Positions 14,967-22,695 of a stretch of 64,000 nucleotides of DNA are shown here, piece by piece. This DNA is from Verrucomicrobiia bacterium. GTDB taxonomy: Bacteria; Verrucomicrobiota; Verrucomicrobiia; Limisphaerales; JAEYXS01. Numbering within the stretch: position 1 is the stretch's first letter; every line of letters begins with the position of its first letter. The notes beneath the pieces were generated by a model. It ran no database searches. It was given only the letters and a program-made list of their open reading frames with translations, and was not told the origin of the DNA. The translations under genes were made by a program, and so were the position numbers. The stretch lies in contig DASWYF010000027.1 of NCBI GenBank assembly GCA_036405135.1, positions 1-64,000 of the forward strand, given 5' to 3'.

Positions 14967-16352
14967 TTACTTCGTGTTCGCCAGATAGATTGCGAGCTGT
15001 TCCCACGAGGCGCCGAAGCCTTGTTGCATGCTGCTGTGGTGTTCCAAATAGACCTGTTGCTCGGCGGCGGTAGCGTTAAAGGGCACGCCGCGCAGGGTCA
15101 AGGTGGTCTTTCCGGCTTGTTCGGTGAGCGTTAACACTTTGAGCATTTGCAGGGGCCAACCGGCGTGGCCGGGGTGGCGGGTGATGCCGCCTTTCTCGTC
15201 CGAGAAGGAGAGGAGGAAGATGAGGCGCTCGGGGGCGACGATCTCGCGGTAGGTGAATTTGCCCCACATGGTCATATCGCCGGGGCCGCTCATGCCGTAG
15301 TGATAGGCACCGCCGGGACGGAGGTCCACGGTAGCTTGGTTCATCTTGAAGCCAGTCGGGCCCCACCAGTGCAGTAGGCAATCGGCCTCGGTGAAGGCGC
15401 GCCAGACGAGTTCGCGCGGGGCATCGAAGGTGCGGGTGATGACGAACGGCTCCTTCGCGGCGGCGAAGGCGAGCTGTTCCTCGAAGCGTTCCAAGGTCTG
15501 AATCGCGCCCTCGATGGCACCGTAGGTCTTGACGATGAAATCGCGAGAATCGGCGCTCTGGAACACGCTGCGCATGGTGACGCGCGTCTGCGCGCCTTCC
15601 GTCACGAAAGTGGTGACGACTTCGAACTTATGCGGGTAATCCTCCGCACCCGTACCGTGGCTGTAGCTGAGGCGTTCACCCACGATGACTTCATGATAGG
15701 TCATCTCGTTCGGGTAATCGGTGCCATCGGGGCCGTGCATGGTGTAGCGCCAGATGCCACCCGCTTTCAGGTCATGCGCGTGGGTGGTGGTGCGGAAGCC
15801 GCGCGGTCCCCACCAGTTCGTGATGTGCTTGGGATCGGTGAAGGTTTTCCAGACGAGGTCGCGCGGTGCGGAGAAGAGTCGCGTGGTGACGATCTCGCGC
15901 GGGGCCACAGGATTTTCTGCGAGATACTTTTCCAGCATGGGCCCGATGATATCGGTCCAACCGGCTTCGAAGTTCGAGCGGGCGAAGGATTCGAGTTTTG
16001 GGAAGGTATCGAGGCCCGTGTGGGTAACGGTCACGCGGGTTTGCGGGCCTTCGGGCTTGAGTTCAAAGGTGACGAGTGAATCGCCTTCGTAGCCCGCATA
16101 ACGCCAGGTGTAGGCGATCAGTTTGTGCGGCACGGCTTCGGTAACGCGGCAGTGGTGGAGGAAGTCGTTGCCCTTGCCATCGGGGCAGGTGAATTCAAAT
16201 TCAAAGCCGACCTCGGGCTTGAAGCCGCTCAGGGGAAAGAGCCAGAAGCGGAGGGCATCAAGCGAGGTGAGCGCGTGCCAGACGCGCTCCACGGGAGCGG
16301 CGAAGGTGCGGGAGATGGTGACAGTCCCGGCATTAGGGGCAGAGGAGTTCAT
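14967..16352 (-). CDS. Triple AHSA1/SRPBCC fusion protein
   Basis: A 461-residue cytoplasmic protein containing three AHSA1-like SRPBCC domains in a row. Domain 1 (about residues 1-150) starts TVTISRTFAAPVERVWHALTS. Domain 2 (about 155-300) starts EIVTTRLFSAPRDLVWKTFTD and has NWWGPRGF. Domain 3 (about 305-461) starts FVITRTFDAPRELVWRAFTE and has HWWGPTGF. Most family members have a single domain of about 140-160 residues, so this is a fusion of three. Domains 2 and 3 are closer to each other than to domain 1. Its ATG overlaps the stop of the upstream ArsR gene by 4 bp, the usual ArsR-AHSA1 pairing extended by fusion. The ligand is unknown. Confidence 0.9.
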   Translation of the reverse strand: MNSSAPNAGTVTISRTFAAPVERVWHALTSLDALRFWLFPLSGFKPEVGFEFEFTCPDGKGNDFLHHCRVTEAVPHKLIAYTWRYAGYEGDSLVTFELKPEGPQTRVTVTHTGLDTFPKLESFARSNFEAGWTDIIGPMLEKYLAENPVAPREIVTTRLFSAPRDLVWKTFTDPKHITNWWGPRGFRTTTHAHDLKAGGIWRYTMHGPDGTDYPNEMTYHEVIVGERLSYSHGTGAEDYPHKFEVVTTFVTEGAQTRVTMRSVFQSADSRDFIVKTYGAIEGAIQTLERFEEQLAFAAAKEPFVITRTFDAPRELVWRAFTEADCLLHWWGPTGFKMNQATVDLRPGGAYHYGMSGPGDMTMWGKFTYREIVAPERLIFLLSFSDEKGGITRHPGHAGWPLQMLKVLTLTEQAGKTTLTLRGVPFNATAAEQQVYLEHHSSMQQGFGASWEQLAIYLANTK

Positions 16353-16690
16353 TTCGTTTGGTCCTGTTTTTGCAGTTCTTTCAGATAGTCGTCCAGGCGG
16401 TCGAAGCTTTGTTCCCAGAAGATGCGGTAGGCCTCGAGCCAGTCCACAGCTTCCTTCATGGGCTTGGCCTCGATGCGGCAGGGTCGCCATTGGGCGTTGC
16501 GTCCGCGCGTGATGAGCTTGGCGCGCTCCAGCACTTTCAGGTGCTTGGAGACAGCAGGCAGGCTCATGCGAAACGGCGCAGCGAGATCATTCACCGAAAC
16601 CTCACCCTCCGTGGCGAGCCGCGAGAGGATCGCGCGCCGGGTGGGATCGGCGAGGGCGGCGAAGGTGGCGCTGAGATGGTCGGTGGGCAT
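16349..16690 (-). CDS. ArsR-family winged-helix repressor
   Basis: A 113-residue ArsR-type transcriptional regulator. The winged helix reads TFAALADPTRRAILSRLATEGEVSVNDLAAPFRMSLPAVSKHLKVLERAKLITRGR. No ELCVCDL metal-binding cysteine motif is present, so metal sensing is unlikely. This fits the subgroup paired with AHSA1 proteins. The ATG at 16690 is chosen. An in-frame start upstream would add residues encoded by the promoter and operator. It leads the operon with the triple-AHSA1 gene and probably represses it through the palindrome at 16708-16727. Confidence 0.9.
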   Translation of the reverse strand: MPTDHLSATFAALADPTRRAILSRLATEGEVSVNDLAAPFRMSLPAVSKHLKVLERAKLITRGRNAQWRPCRIEAKPMKEAVDWLEAYRIFWEQSFDRLDDYLKELQKQDQTK

Positions 16691-16707
16691 CTTGGGTTCG
16701 ATTATGT

Positions 16708-16751
16708 ATTTAACTGTTTGGTTAAATAATATGTAATAAAACAAATGTCAA
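16708..16751 (-). promoter_or_regulatory. Promoter and overlapping operator of the arsR-AHSA1 operon
   Basis: On the minus strand, TTGACA (16751-16746), a 17-nt spacer, then TATTTA (16728-16723) form a housekeeping-type promoter. A perfect 7-bp dyad ATTTAAC-N6-GTTAAAT (16708-16727) overlaps the -10 and the expected start point. It ends 17 bp before the ArsR ATG. This geometry is typical of autorepression by ArsR proteins. Confidence 0.75.
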
Positions 16752-16846
16752 GACGGCGATGAGGAGATTACTCCACGGGTCTTAGCTACTGGTGGCAACA
16801 GCTTGCAGGAGGAGAAGTGCTTTGCGTAGTATCCGTACTAGCCAAT

Positions 16847-16987
16847 ATGAGTGAGGGCACATTTACCCGCGATGTCTTTCTGAGATACGGCTCCAAAGGT
16901 AAGGTGATTGTACGCTATAGAGCAGAGCGGTTGATGAAGAATGAATATATTGAGGTTCGACGACAGCTCTCATCAACGGCTAACTGA
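16847..16987 (+). pseudogene. Remnant of a TIR-domain protein gene
   Basis: A 46-codon frame, MSEGTFTRDVFLRYGSKGKV then IVRYRAERLMKNEYIEV, that reads like the first strand and helix of a bacterial TIR domain (typical form DVFLSHSSKDKAVVR..LAERL). The usual S-K-D is S-K-G here, and the frame stops before the rest of the domain, including the catalytic glutamate region. It stands 52 bp ahead of the Roco gene on the same strand, and TIR proteins are common neighbours of Roco genes. No SD is seen. I read it as a truncated, decayed copy. Expression as a short peptide cannot be excluded. Confidence 0.55.
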
Positions 16988-17039
16988 CGTAATTCCTTAA
17001 CAGGAACAGGCAATCAGAACGCTGAATTGAAATAGTAAT

Positions 17040-20000
17040 ATGTCAAAAAACGACGCTTACCGCAGAGCCGAAAAACTGATTGAAAAAGCTCGGCTATCTG
17101 GGGCGAAAGAACTGAGCCTTAGTCCAGGCAGGAACTTCAAGAACGAGGATGAACTCACAGAGTTGCCGGAGACACTGGGTCAGCTCAATCAACTGCAGAA
17201 GCTGGACCTCTCCGGCAACCAACTAACGGCACTGCCGAAATCCTTGGGAGAGCTTTGGCAGTTGCAGGTACTGAACCTCTCCAAAAACCGACTGACCTCA
17301 CTCCCGGAATCGCTGGGGCAGCTTACGCAATTACGGCGTCTTAATCTGTGCCGAAATGTTATATCAGAAATACCTGTCTGCATTCGGTCCTTGAAGTCGC
17401 TTCAATCATTCGCAATTGGAGACAACCAAATTACGGAAATTCCAGAATGGTTGGGAGATTCTCGTAATTTGGTTGCTCTAAACTTGGGCGATGATGGAGG
17501 CGGCAATCCTCTTGCAATTCTTCCTACTTGCATTCGACGGTTGACCAATCTCGAGGAATTCATAGCCAGCTATTGCGGGATTCATGAACTGCCAGACTGG
17601 CTTCAAGATCTTACGCAACTGCAAGTACTCTATCTGACCCGCAATAAGCTTTCTGAAATCCCACCATGGATAGGGCAGCTTAAGCAGTTAACTATGCTGA
17701 GGCTTGAAGGGAACGACCTTGCAGATATTCCAAGCTCGATTGTACAGCTTCCTCGTCTGAGAAACTTAAACATCTACGAGAACCCTCTGAACCCCGAACT
17801 CGCCGCCGCCGACAAAGTGGGCTTTGACGCCGTCCTGCGTTACTTACGTGCTAAGGAGGAAGCGCAGATAGCGTTAAACGAGGCCAAATTGATTCTGGTC
17901 GGTGAGGGCGAGGTGGGCAAGAGTTGCTTGCTCGGCGCATTGCGCGGCGATTCTTGGGAAGAAGATCGTGACACTACGCACGGTATCGAGATCAAACCGG
18001 TAAAGGTAACCAGTTCTGCTACCGGTAAGGATATCACTCTGAATGGTTGGGATTTCGGTGGCCAGCGGGTCTATCGGCCCACGCACCAGCTCTTCTTCAG
18101 CGCGCCGGCGGTTTATCTGGTGGTGTGGAAGCCTCGTGAGGGATCACAAGCTGGCGCAGTGAAGGAATGGATGAAGTTGGTTAAACACCGTGAGCCGGAT
18201 GCCAAAATTCTCGTAGTCGCCACTCATGGTGGCCCTAATGCTCGCCAGCCGGACATTGACCGACAAGAGATCTGGGATCTCTTTGGTAAGGAGACGGTCG
18301 TGGATTTCTTTTTTGTCGACAGCAAGGGAGGGCAAGGGATTGCAGAACTGAAGGAAGCCATCGCCAATGTGGCTGCCGTGTTGCCAGAGATGGGCCGCAG
18401 CGTCCCGAAAAGCTGGTACGAGGCCCGTGTCGCGCTGAAAGAACTCGACACCGCGTACATCCCTACGCCGTTGGCGATTGAACTCTGTGCGAAGCATAAG
18501 ATGAACGAGGAAGATGCAAGGCTCTTTCTCACTATTGAGCACGCTCTGGGCCGCCTGATCTACTACACTCACGATCCGCTACTGAAGGACATCGTGATCC
18601 TGAAACCTGACTGGCTGGCAACGGCGATTAGCTTTGTGCTGGATGACAAGCAAACGCGTGACGCGCATGGGCTGGTGAGCCATGAACGGCTCCGGCAACT
18701 ATGGAGCGACGCTGCACGCGTAGCGGAGCAACGCTATCCTATGGAGCTGCACCCGGTCTTTCTTAAGCTGATGGAACGTTATGATTTGTGTTACCGCATT
18801 GCCGAAGGCAAGGACGATGATACCGAAGGCACAAGGCTGATTGCCCAACTGGTGCCGGATGTAAAGCCGATGCCTATTTATGGATGGGCCGATTTCACCC
18901 CCACAGCAGAACACGAGCGCGTACAAATCTGCCGCATTATAGAAGAGGGTACGGCGCAATCCGCCACGGCGGAAGGTTTATTCTACTTGCTCATCGTGCG
19001 CCTGCACAAGTACTCGCTGGGACGGGTGAATTTCGCAAACAGCTCTCACTGGCAACGCGGGCTGGTACTCGACGACAACTACAACGGCCGTGCGTTGTTG
19101 GAACACATCGGCAACGATGTGAAGATTGTCGTGCGGGCTGTATATCCTGAGGCTTTTCTCTCTGTGCTGACGCACGAGGTGAAGTGGCTGGTGGAGAACT
19201 TCTGGAGGGGACTGCGCTGTGACGTGATGGTGCCGTGCATCGAACCATGCGGGCGCAAGACACCAGGTAATGGACTCTTCGAGGTCGAGAAGCTCATCGA
19301 GAGCAAACGGAAACAACGCCCCGAGTATCCCTGCGCTGTGTGCAACGAGTGGCAGAACATCGACTGCCTACTGCGCAATGCGCCCGCAGCTCACGCTAAT
19401 CCGATGGCGGAGTTATTGATGAATTCGATGGAGTCGCTGAAGCTGCTTGAAGCTATCCGAAGCCAGCTCGGCACGCAGCATGTAGAAGTGATCGGGCGTT
19501 TTGATCAGGTTGATGCGCAAGGTCGGGAAATCGTGAGTAAGGTGGAGGTGGCCTACTCTGGGCTGATGCAAGCTCTATTGGATGAGGCGAAAGAGGGTCC
19601 GCGGCTGTTCAGCTTCGAACCGGTGGAGCCGAGATTCTTCGACCGCCCCAAGTGGGTCAACGCGAAATTCAAACTCACCTTGTGGTGCGAGCACTCCCGT
19701 CGGCCGCTATGGTATTACTCCGATGGAGACCCTGGCGTGTATACCATTGATCTACCGCGCGAGTGGCTTTTGAAGGCCGCCCCGTTTCTTAGGATTCTTT
19801 CAACAACTCTCAGCCTAGTGCTACCTGTAGTTGCTGCTGGGGCGAAGGTGGCATTGCCGGATGCTGATTACAAAGGGATTGAGGCGCAACTGGCGCTTGG
19901 GAAAGTCACAGCGGAGTCGCTACTTAAGGTTGGCGAGAAGACCGGGGAGTGGCTGGCAACGAATGATGGGCTGGATTTTGATACCCACCGTGCGATTCGT

Positions 20001-20135
20001 GCCGAGGGTGGAGTTCTGCGGCAGCTACACGTTTGGCTGAAAGAAAAAGATCCGGCTTTTGGCGGCTTGGTGCGTGTCCAGAATAAGCGGCAAGAGTTCC
20101 TCTGGGTGCATCGGAATTTTGAAATTGAATACTAA
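17040..20135 (+). CDS. Roco protein: LRR-Roc-COR GTPase
   Basis: A 1031-residue Roco-family protein. Leucine-rich repeats fill about residues 36-250 in units of about 23 (L.LP..LG.L..L..L.LS.N). A Roc GTPase domain spans about 280-455, with P-loop GEGEVGKS (288-295), switch/G3 DFGGQ (338-342) and ATHGG in place of NKxD. A COR domain follows to about residue 700 (PLLKDIVILKPDWL region). The last 330 residues have no domain I recognise. They include CAVCNEWQNIDC (a possible metal site) and a hydrophobic stretch FLRILSTTLSLVLPVVAAGA. No kinase or protease domain is attached. Bacterial Roco proteins are dimeric GTPases, and some resemble NLR-type sensors. The LRR part is visibly more AT-rich than its neighbours, consistent with lateral transfer. 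Confidence 0.92.
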   Translation: MSKNDAYRRAEKLIEKARLSGAKELSLSPGRNFKNEDELTELPETLGQLNQLQKLDLSGNQLTALPKSLGELWQLQVLNLSKNRLTSLPESLGQLTQLRRLNLCRNVISEIPVCIRSLKSLQSFAIGDNQITEIPEWLGDSRNLVALNLGDDGGGNPLAILPTCIRRLTNLEEFIASYCGIHELPDWLQDLTQLQVLYLTRNKLSEIPPWIGQLKQLTMLRLEGNDLADIPSSIVQLPRLRNLNIYENPLNPELAAADKVGFDAVLRYLRAKEEAQIALNEAKLILVGEGEVGKSCLLGALRGDSWEEDRDTTHGIEIKPVKVTSSATGKDITLNGWDFGGQRVYRPTHQLFFSAPAVYLVVWKPREGSQAGAVKEWMKLVKHREPDAKILVVATHGGPNARQPDIDRQEIWDLFGKETVVDFFFVDSKGGQGIAELKEAIANVAAVLPEMGRSVPKSWYEARVALKELDTAYIPTPLAIELCAKHKMNEEDARLFLTIEHALGRLIYYTHDPLLKDIVILKPDWLATAISFVLDDKQTRDAHGLVSHERLRQLWSDAARVAEQRYPMELHPVFLKLMERYDLCYRIAEGKDDDTEGTRLIAQLVPDVKPMPIYGWADFTPTAEHERVQICRIIEEGTAQSATAEGLFYLLIVRLHKYSLGRVNFANSSHWQRGLVLDDNYNGRALLEHIGNDVKIVVRAVYPEAFLSVLTHEVKWLVENFWRGLRCDVMVPCIEPCGRKTPGNGLFEVEKLIESKRKQRPEYPCAVCNEWQNIDCLLRNAPAAHANPMAELLMNSMESLKLLEAIRSQLGTQHVEVIGRFDQVDAQGREIVSKVEVAYSGLMQALLDEAKEGPRLFSFEPVEPRFFDRPKWVNAKFKLTLWCEHSRRPLWYYSDGDPGVYTIDLPREWLLKAAPFLRILSTTLSLVLPVVAAGAKVALPDADYKGIEAQLALGKVTAESLLKVGEKTGEWLATNDGLDFDTHRAIRAEGGVLRQLHVWLKEKDPAFGGLVRVQNKRQEFLWVHRNFEIEY

Positions 20136-20282
20136 GCAGGGTTGAGTGGAACAGAGGATGAAAATCTTTCGGAGTATGGGGTTTTGGGTGGTGACCCAAG
20201 GTAGTCTGGGCTCCTTGACATCGCGGGACAACTCTGGGCTGATTGATTGGAACTCCGTTGGAGTTCGACGCTATAGATAAAA

Positions 20283-20312
20283 ATCCCCAGCCGACTTTCA
20301 TCGGCTGGGGAT
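20283..20312 (-). terminator. Rho-independent terminator after the PepSY gene
   Basis: A perfect 12-bp stem ATCCCCAGCCGA/TCGGCTGGGGAT with a 6-nt loop. On the minus strand it is followed by TTTTTATC. A second dyad (CAGGCC/GGCCTG, about 20318-20337) stands between it and the gene. On the plus strand it lies about 150 bp after the Roco stop but has no T-run in that direction. Confidence 0.8.
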
Positions 20313-20398
20313 GCCTTCAGGCCGTTCTGCTGGCCTGAGGCGCTGACTTACCACTCCGTTTTACTTACGCAACCAAAGTGGTTCGTGCCAAAGGATCG

Positions 20399-21253
20399 TT
20401 ATATCTTGGAGAATTTGCCGTCTTCTTTGCGGCTGTCGCGGAGGATGGTGCCGTCTTCAGCCACGTGCAGTTCGATGTTTTTGCCTTCCTGCTTGATCTC
20501 GACTTCATAGACCACGCGGCCATCGCGGGTTTCTTTATCAATGTCCACGATGTCTTTCCCTGCAGCTTCACGCTTGATGGTGGCCTGGGCGGCGGTGGGG
20601 AGGTCGGCTAATTGCGTGCCCATGAAGAAGGTGCGGTCTTGTAGGTCTTTGTTATCGCGATCAACGGCGTTGCGATTGTTCCGGTCATTGCGGACGGTGC
20701 GGTCGTTATTACGGACGGCACGGTCGGTGGCGTCGTTACGCTCGGATTTCACGACGGTGCCATTGGCGGCGATGTGGAGCTGGGCATTGCGACCGGTCTG
20801 GGCGAACTCGACTTCATAGACGGGCTGGCCGTTCCAGGTCTCTTTATCGATGTCCACGACTTTGCGACCGGCGGCTTCTTTATTAATGGTGGCTTGCACG
20901 GCTTGCGGGACATCCTTCATGTCCACGCTCTGCATGCGCGGGAAGCGGGGAACGTAATCACCACTGGCAGTGGTGGTGCGGGAGTTGTCGCGATCGCTGT
21001 CTTTCACCAAGGAGCCGTCGGCCGCGATGACCAGTTTTTGGTCCTTGGCATCTTCACGGTTCATGTCCACCTCGTAAACGGTACGGCCGTCTTTGGTCTC
21101 TTTATCGATGGTGATCTTTTTGACGTCCGCGCCTTTTTGCTGGGTGATGGCCTTTTGCACGGCTTCGGGGAGCTGGTTGAATTCAACCTTTTCCGCAAAG
21201 GCGGGGGTGGCGAGGCTGACACCGAGGAGGAGACAGGTAAGAGTGGTTTTCAT
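20399..21253 (-). CDS. Secreted protein with three PepSY-like repeats
   Basis: A 284-residue exported protein with a Sec signal (MKTTLTCLLLGVSLATPAFA, cleavage before EKV). Three homologous PepSY-like units follow at about residues 22-85, 107-172 and 210-278. Each has LP.A.QA.I..E..G..V..IDKET.DG..VYEVE followed by ..L.IA.DG.... Units 2 and 3 are separated by a charged linker of about 30 residues rich in N, R and D (for example RNNDRTVRNDRNNRNAVDRD). PepSY-type domains are linked to protease inhibition or to binding in the cell envelope. The target here is unknown. It is a single-gene unit with its own terminator. Confidence 0.85.
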   Translation of the reverse strand: MKTTLTCLLLGVSLATPAFAEKVEFNQLPEAVQKAITQQKGADVKKITIDKETKDGRTVYEVDMNREDAKDQKLVIAADGSLVKDSDRDNSRTTTASGDYVPRFPRMQSVDMKDVPQAVQATINKEAAGRKVVDIDKETWNGQPVYEVEFAQTGRNAQLHIAANGTVVKSERNDATDRAVRNNDRTVRNDRNNRNAVDRDNKDLQDRTFFMGTQLADLPTAAQATIKREAAGKDIVDIDKETRDGRVVYEVEIKQEGKNIELHVAEDGTILRDSRKEDGKFSKI

Positions 21254-21767
21254 AGGTAATAGGTTGTTGTTCTGGTTGCTTTGATTTCGTTGTTAACAGT
21301 CGTCGATTGTGAAGGAACCTCACCCGTGGAGCGGCGTTGAACAATTGGGGTGAGGACCTGCCCTGAGGAGTTTCAAGTGTGCAAGTGTTCAGTTTTCAGC
21401 GGGGGAATGGCCGCAAAGAAGCGCAGAAGACGCAAAAAGGAATACGAGGGAAACAGTTTTAGAAATGCGAGTTACGTAAGTTGTGGTTTTTGGATGTTCT
21501 TGTTGCGGAAAAGGTTGGGTTTTTGCTGCAAATTTTAGTGAAAAGTGGTGGTTTTCTTGAGGGTTTTGTGGGATAGATTTTAGTGCTGGCAGCTCGCTGC
21601 TGGTAAAGGAAGGGCTGACAAGCCGGTTACGTGTTTCTGGTTTTGAGTTTCGAGTTAGGGACACGAAAGGCTGAAATCCCCGCTGAATGGTTCGATGGAA
21701 TCGTTTTGGCAATTCCTTATGGAAGCATCATGGGATGATGGGTGCGGATGAGAACCTGTCAGGGTGT

Positions 21768-21788
21768 CTTGACGAAAAGAGTCAGGGC
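21768..21788 (+). repeat. Direct repeat CTTGACGAAAAGAGTCAGGGC, copy 1
   Basis: Identical over 21 nt to 22238-22258. Both copies are followed within about 25 bp by a diverged segment containing GCCC(C/T)ACC, so the shared element is probably longer than the exact match. Confidence 0.75.
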
Positions 21789-22143
21789 ATCGCGGCAGCG
21801 ATTGCCCCACCATATCTCTGGTAGGATCTGTGGGTGTGTCGGGCGTGTGGATTGGGGCTCGTAAGCTGGAGGGGGAAAGGGACGTCGGCCGAGAATGGGG
21901 CCGGGGAATCCTGAGGGTCGAAGTTCGACTTCCAAGTTGAAGTTTGATCCATCGTACTCACTGCGGAACCGGCCGGGAACTAAACACACGCTTAATTTGA
22001 ACTCTCAATCGTAGAGGGGGAGAACACGGTAGCTCACAGGGGTCGGATGGTTTCATTGCTCTTTGACATAATTTCCTAAAGGAAATGCAGAGCGGGTCGA
22101 AGTTCGACTTCCCAGAGATGGGGATGGGGTGGTTTAGTGCCTC

Positions 22144-22187
22144 CTCTCCCCGGCCCTCTCCTCCAGCGTCTGCTGGAGGAGAGGGGG
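22144..22187. repeat. Single REP-like hairpin unit
   Basis: CTCTCCCCGG precedes a perfect 14-bp stem CCCTCTCCTCCAGC/GCTGGAGGAGAGGG with a GTCT loop (22154-22185). It is a variant of the CCCCGG-CCCTCTCC unit found at 7789-7905, 12341-12466, 14049-14091 and 14873-14914. Confidence 0.75.
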
Positions 22188-22237
22188 ATGGGAGCTTTTG
22201 GGCTTCGGCGGGGGGTGGGTCGTGGTTATCACGTGGC

Positions 22238-22258
22238 CTTGACGAAAAGAGTCAGGGC
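22238..22258 (+). repeat. Direct repeat CTTGACGAAAAGAGTCAGGGC, copy 2
   Basis: The second exact copy of the 21-nt string at 21768-21788, 470 bp apart in the same orientation. Both copies lie in non-coding DNA. Confidence 0.75.
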
Positions 22259-22695
22259 TCAAGAGGACTTTCGCCCTACCGTGGATGAGGGGTTCTTCGT
22301 TTCTTTGTGGGGTGGCTGGCGAGGGTTGGGTTTGGGAGGTTGAGGCCGGAGGCTAGAGTGCCGTAGCACAGGATGCCTTGAGCGGGTTGCCGGGCGGAGC
22401 AAACCAAGCAGAAAGCCACTTCGGGGGAATGGTAGTTGCACTACGGGCCTATATTAACCGCGAACTACGCGAAAACGAGGGAAGGCGTTCAACGTTCAGA
22501 GATGGGGAATGGGTCCGATGGGGCTGTAGGACTGATAGGTCGTATCGAATCGAGGACTAAGGACGACGTTACCCTGGTTTAGCAGTACGAGGTAAACCGG
22601 CTGGCCATGACTCATAACTTCCAACTTCGAAGGAGGGGATGTAAGGCGATAGTAAGTTCACTGGCAGGGGATTTCCCTTACGGGCAGTCCGCTAT

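Larger units (their letters stand above)
21254..22695. other. Repeat-rich non-coding island of 1.4 kb
   Basis: I see no convincing gene in this stretch. It holds a 21-nt direct repeat (21768-21788 and 22238-22258), a 19-nt direct repeat GGGTCGAAGTTCGACTTCC (21915-21933 and 22094-22112), a REP-like hairpin (22144-22187) and a dyad GGTTTA/TAAACC (22576-22598). Low-complexity strings such as CCGCAAAGAAGCGCAGAAG (from about 21410) and ACCGCGAACTACGCGAAAAC (from about 22459) also occur. The mixture suggests accumulated dispersed repeats and decayed insertions. The short frames across it have no recognisable motifs. Confidence 0.6.

Noticed and set aside
16993-17006. A small dyad TTCCT-TAAC-AGGAA ahead of the Roco gene as an operator
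   Set aside because: Five base pairs is too short to stand out from chance, and no regulator gene is nearby on that strand.
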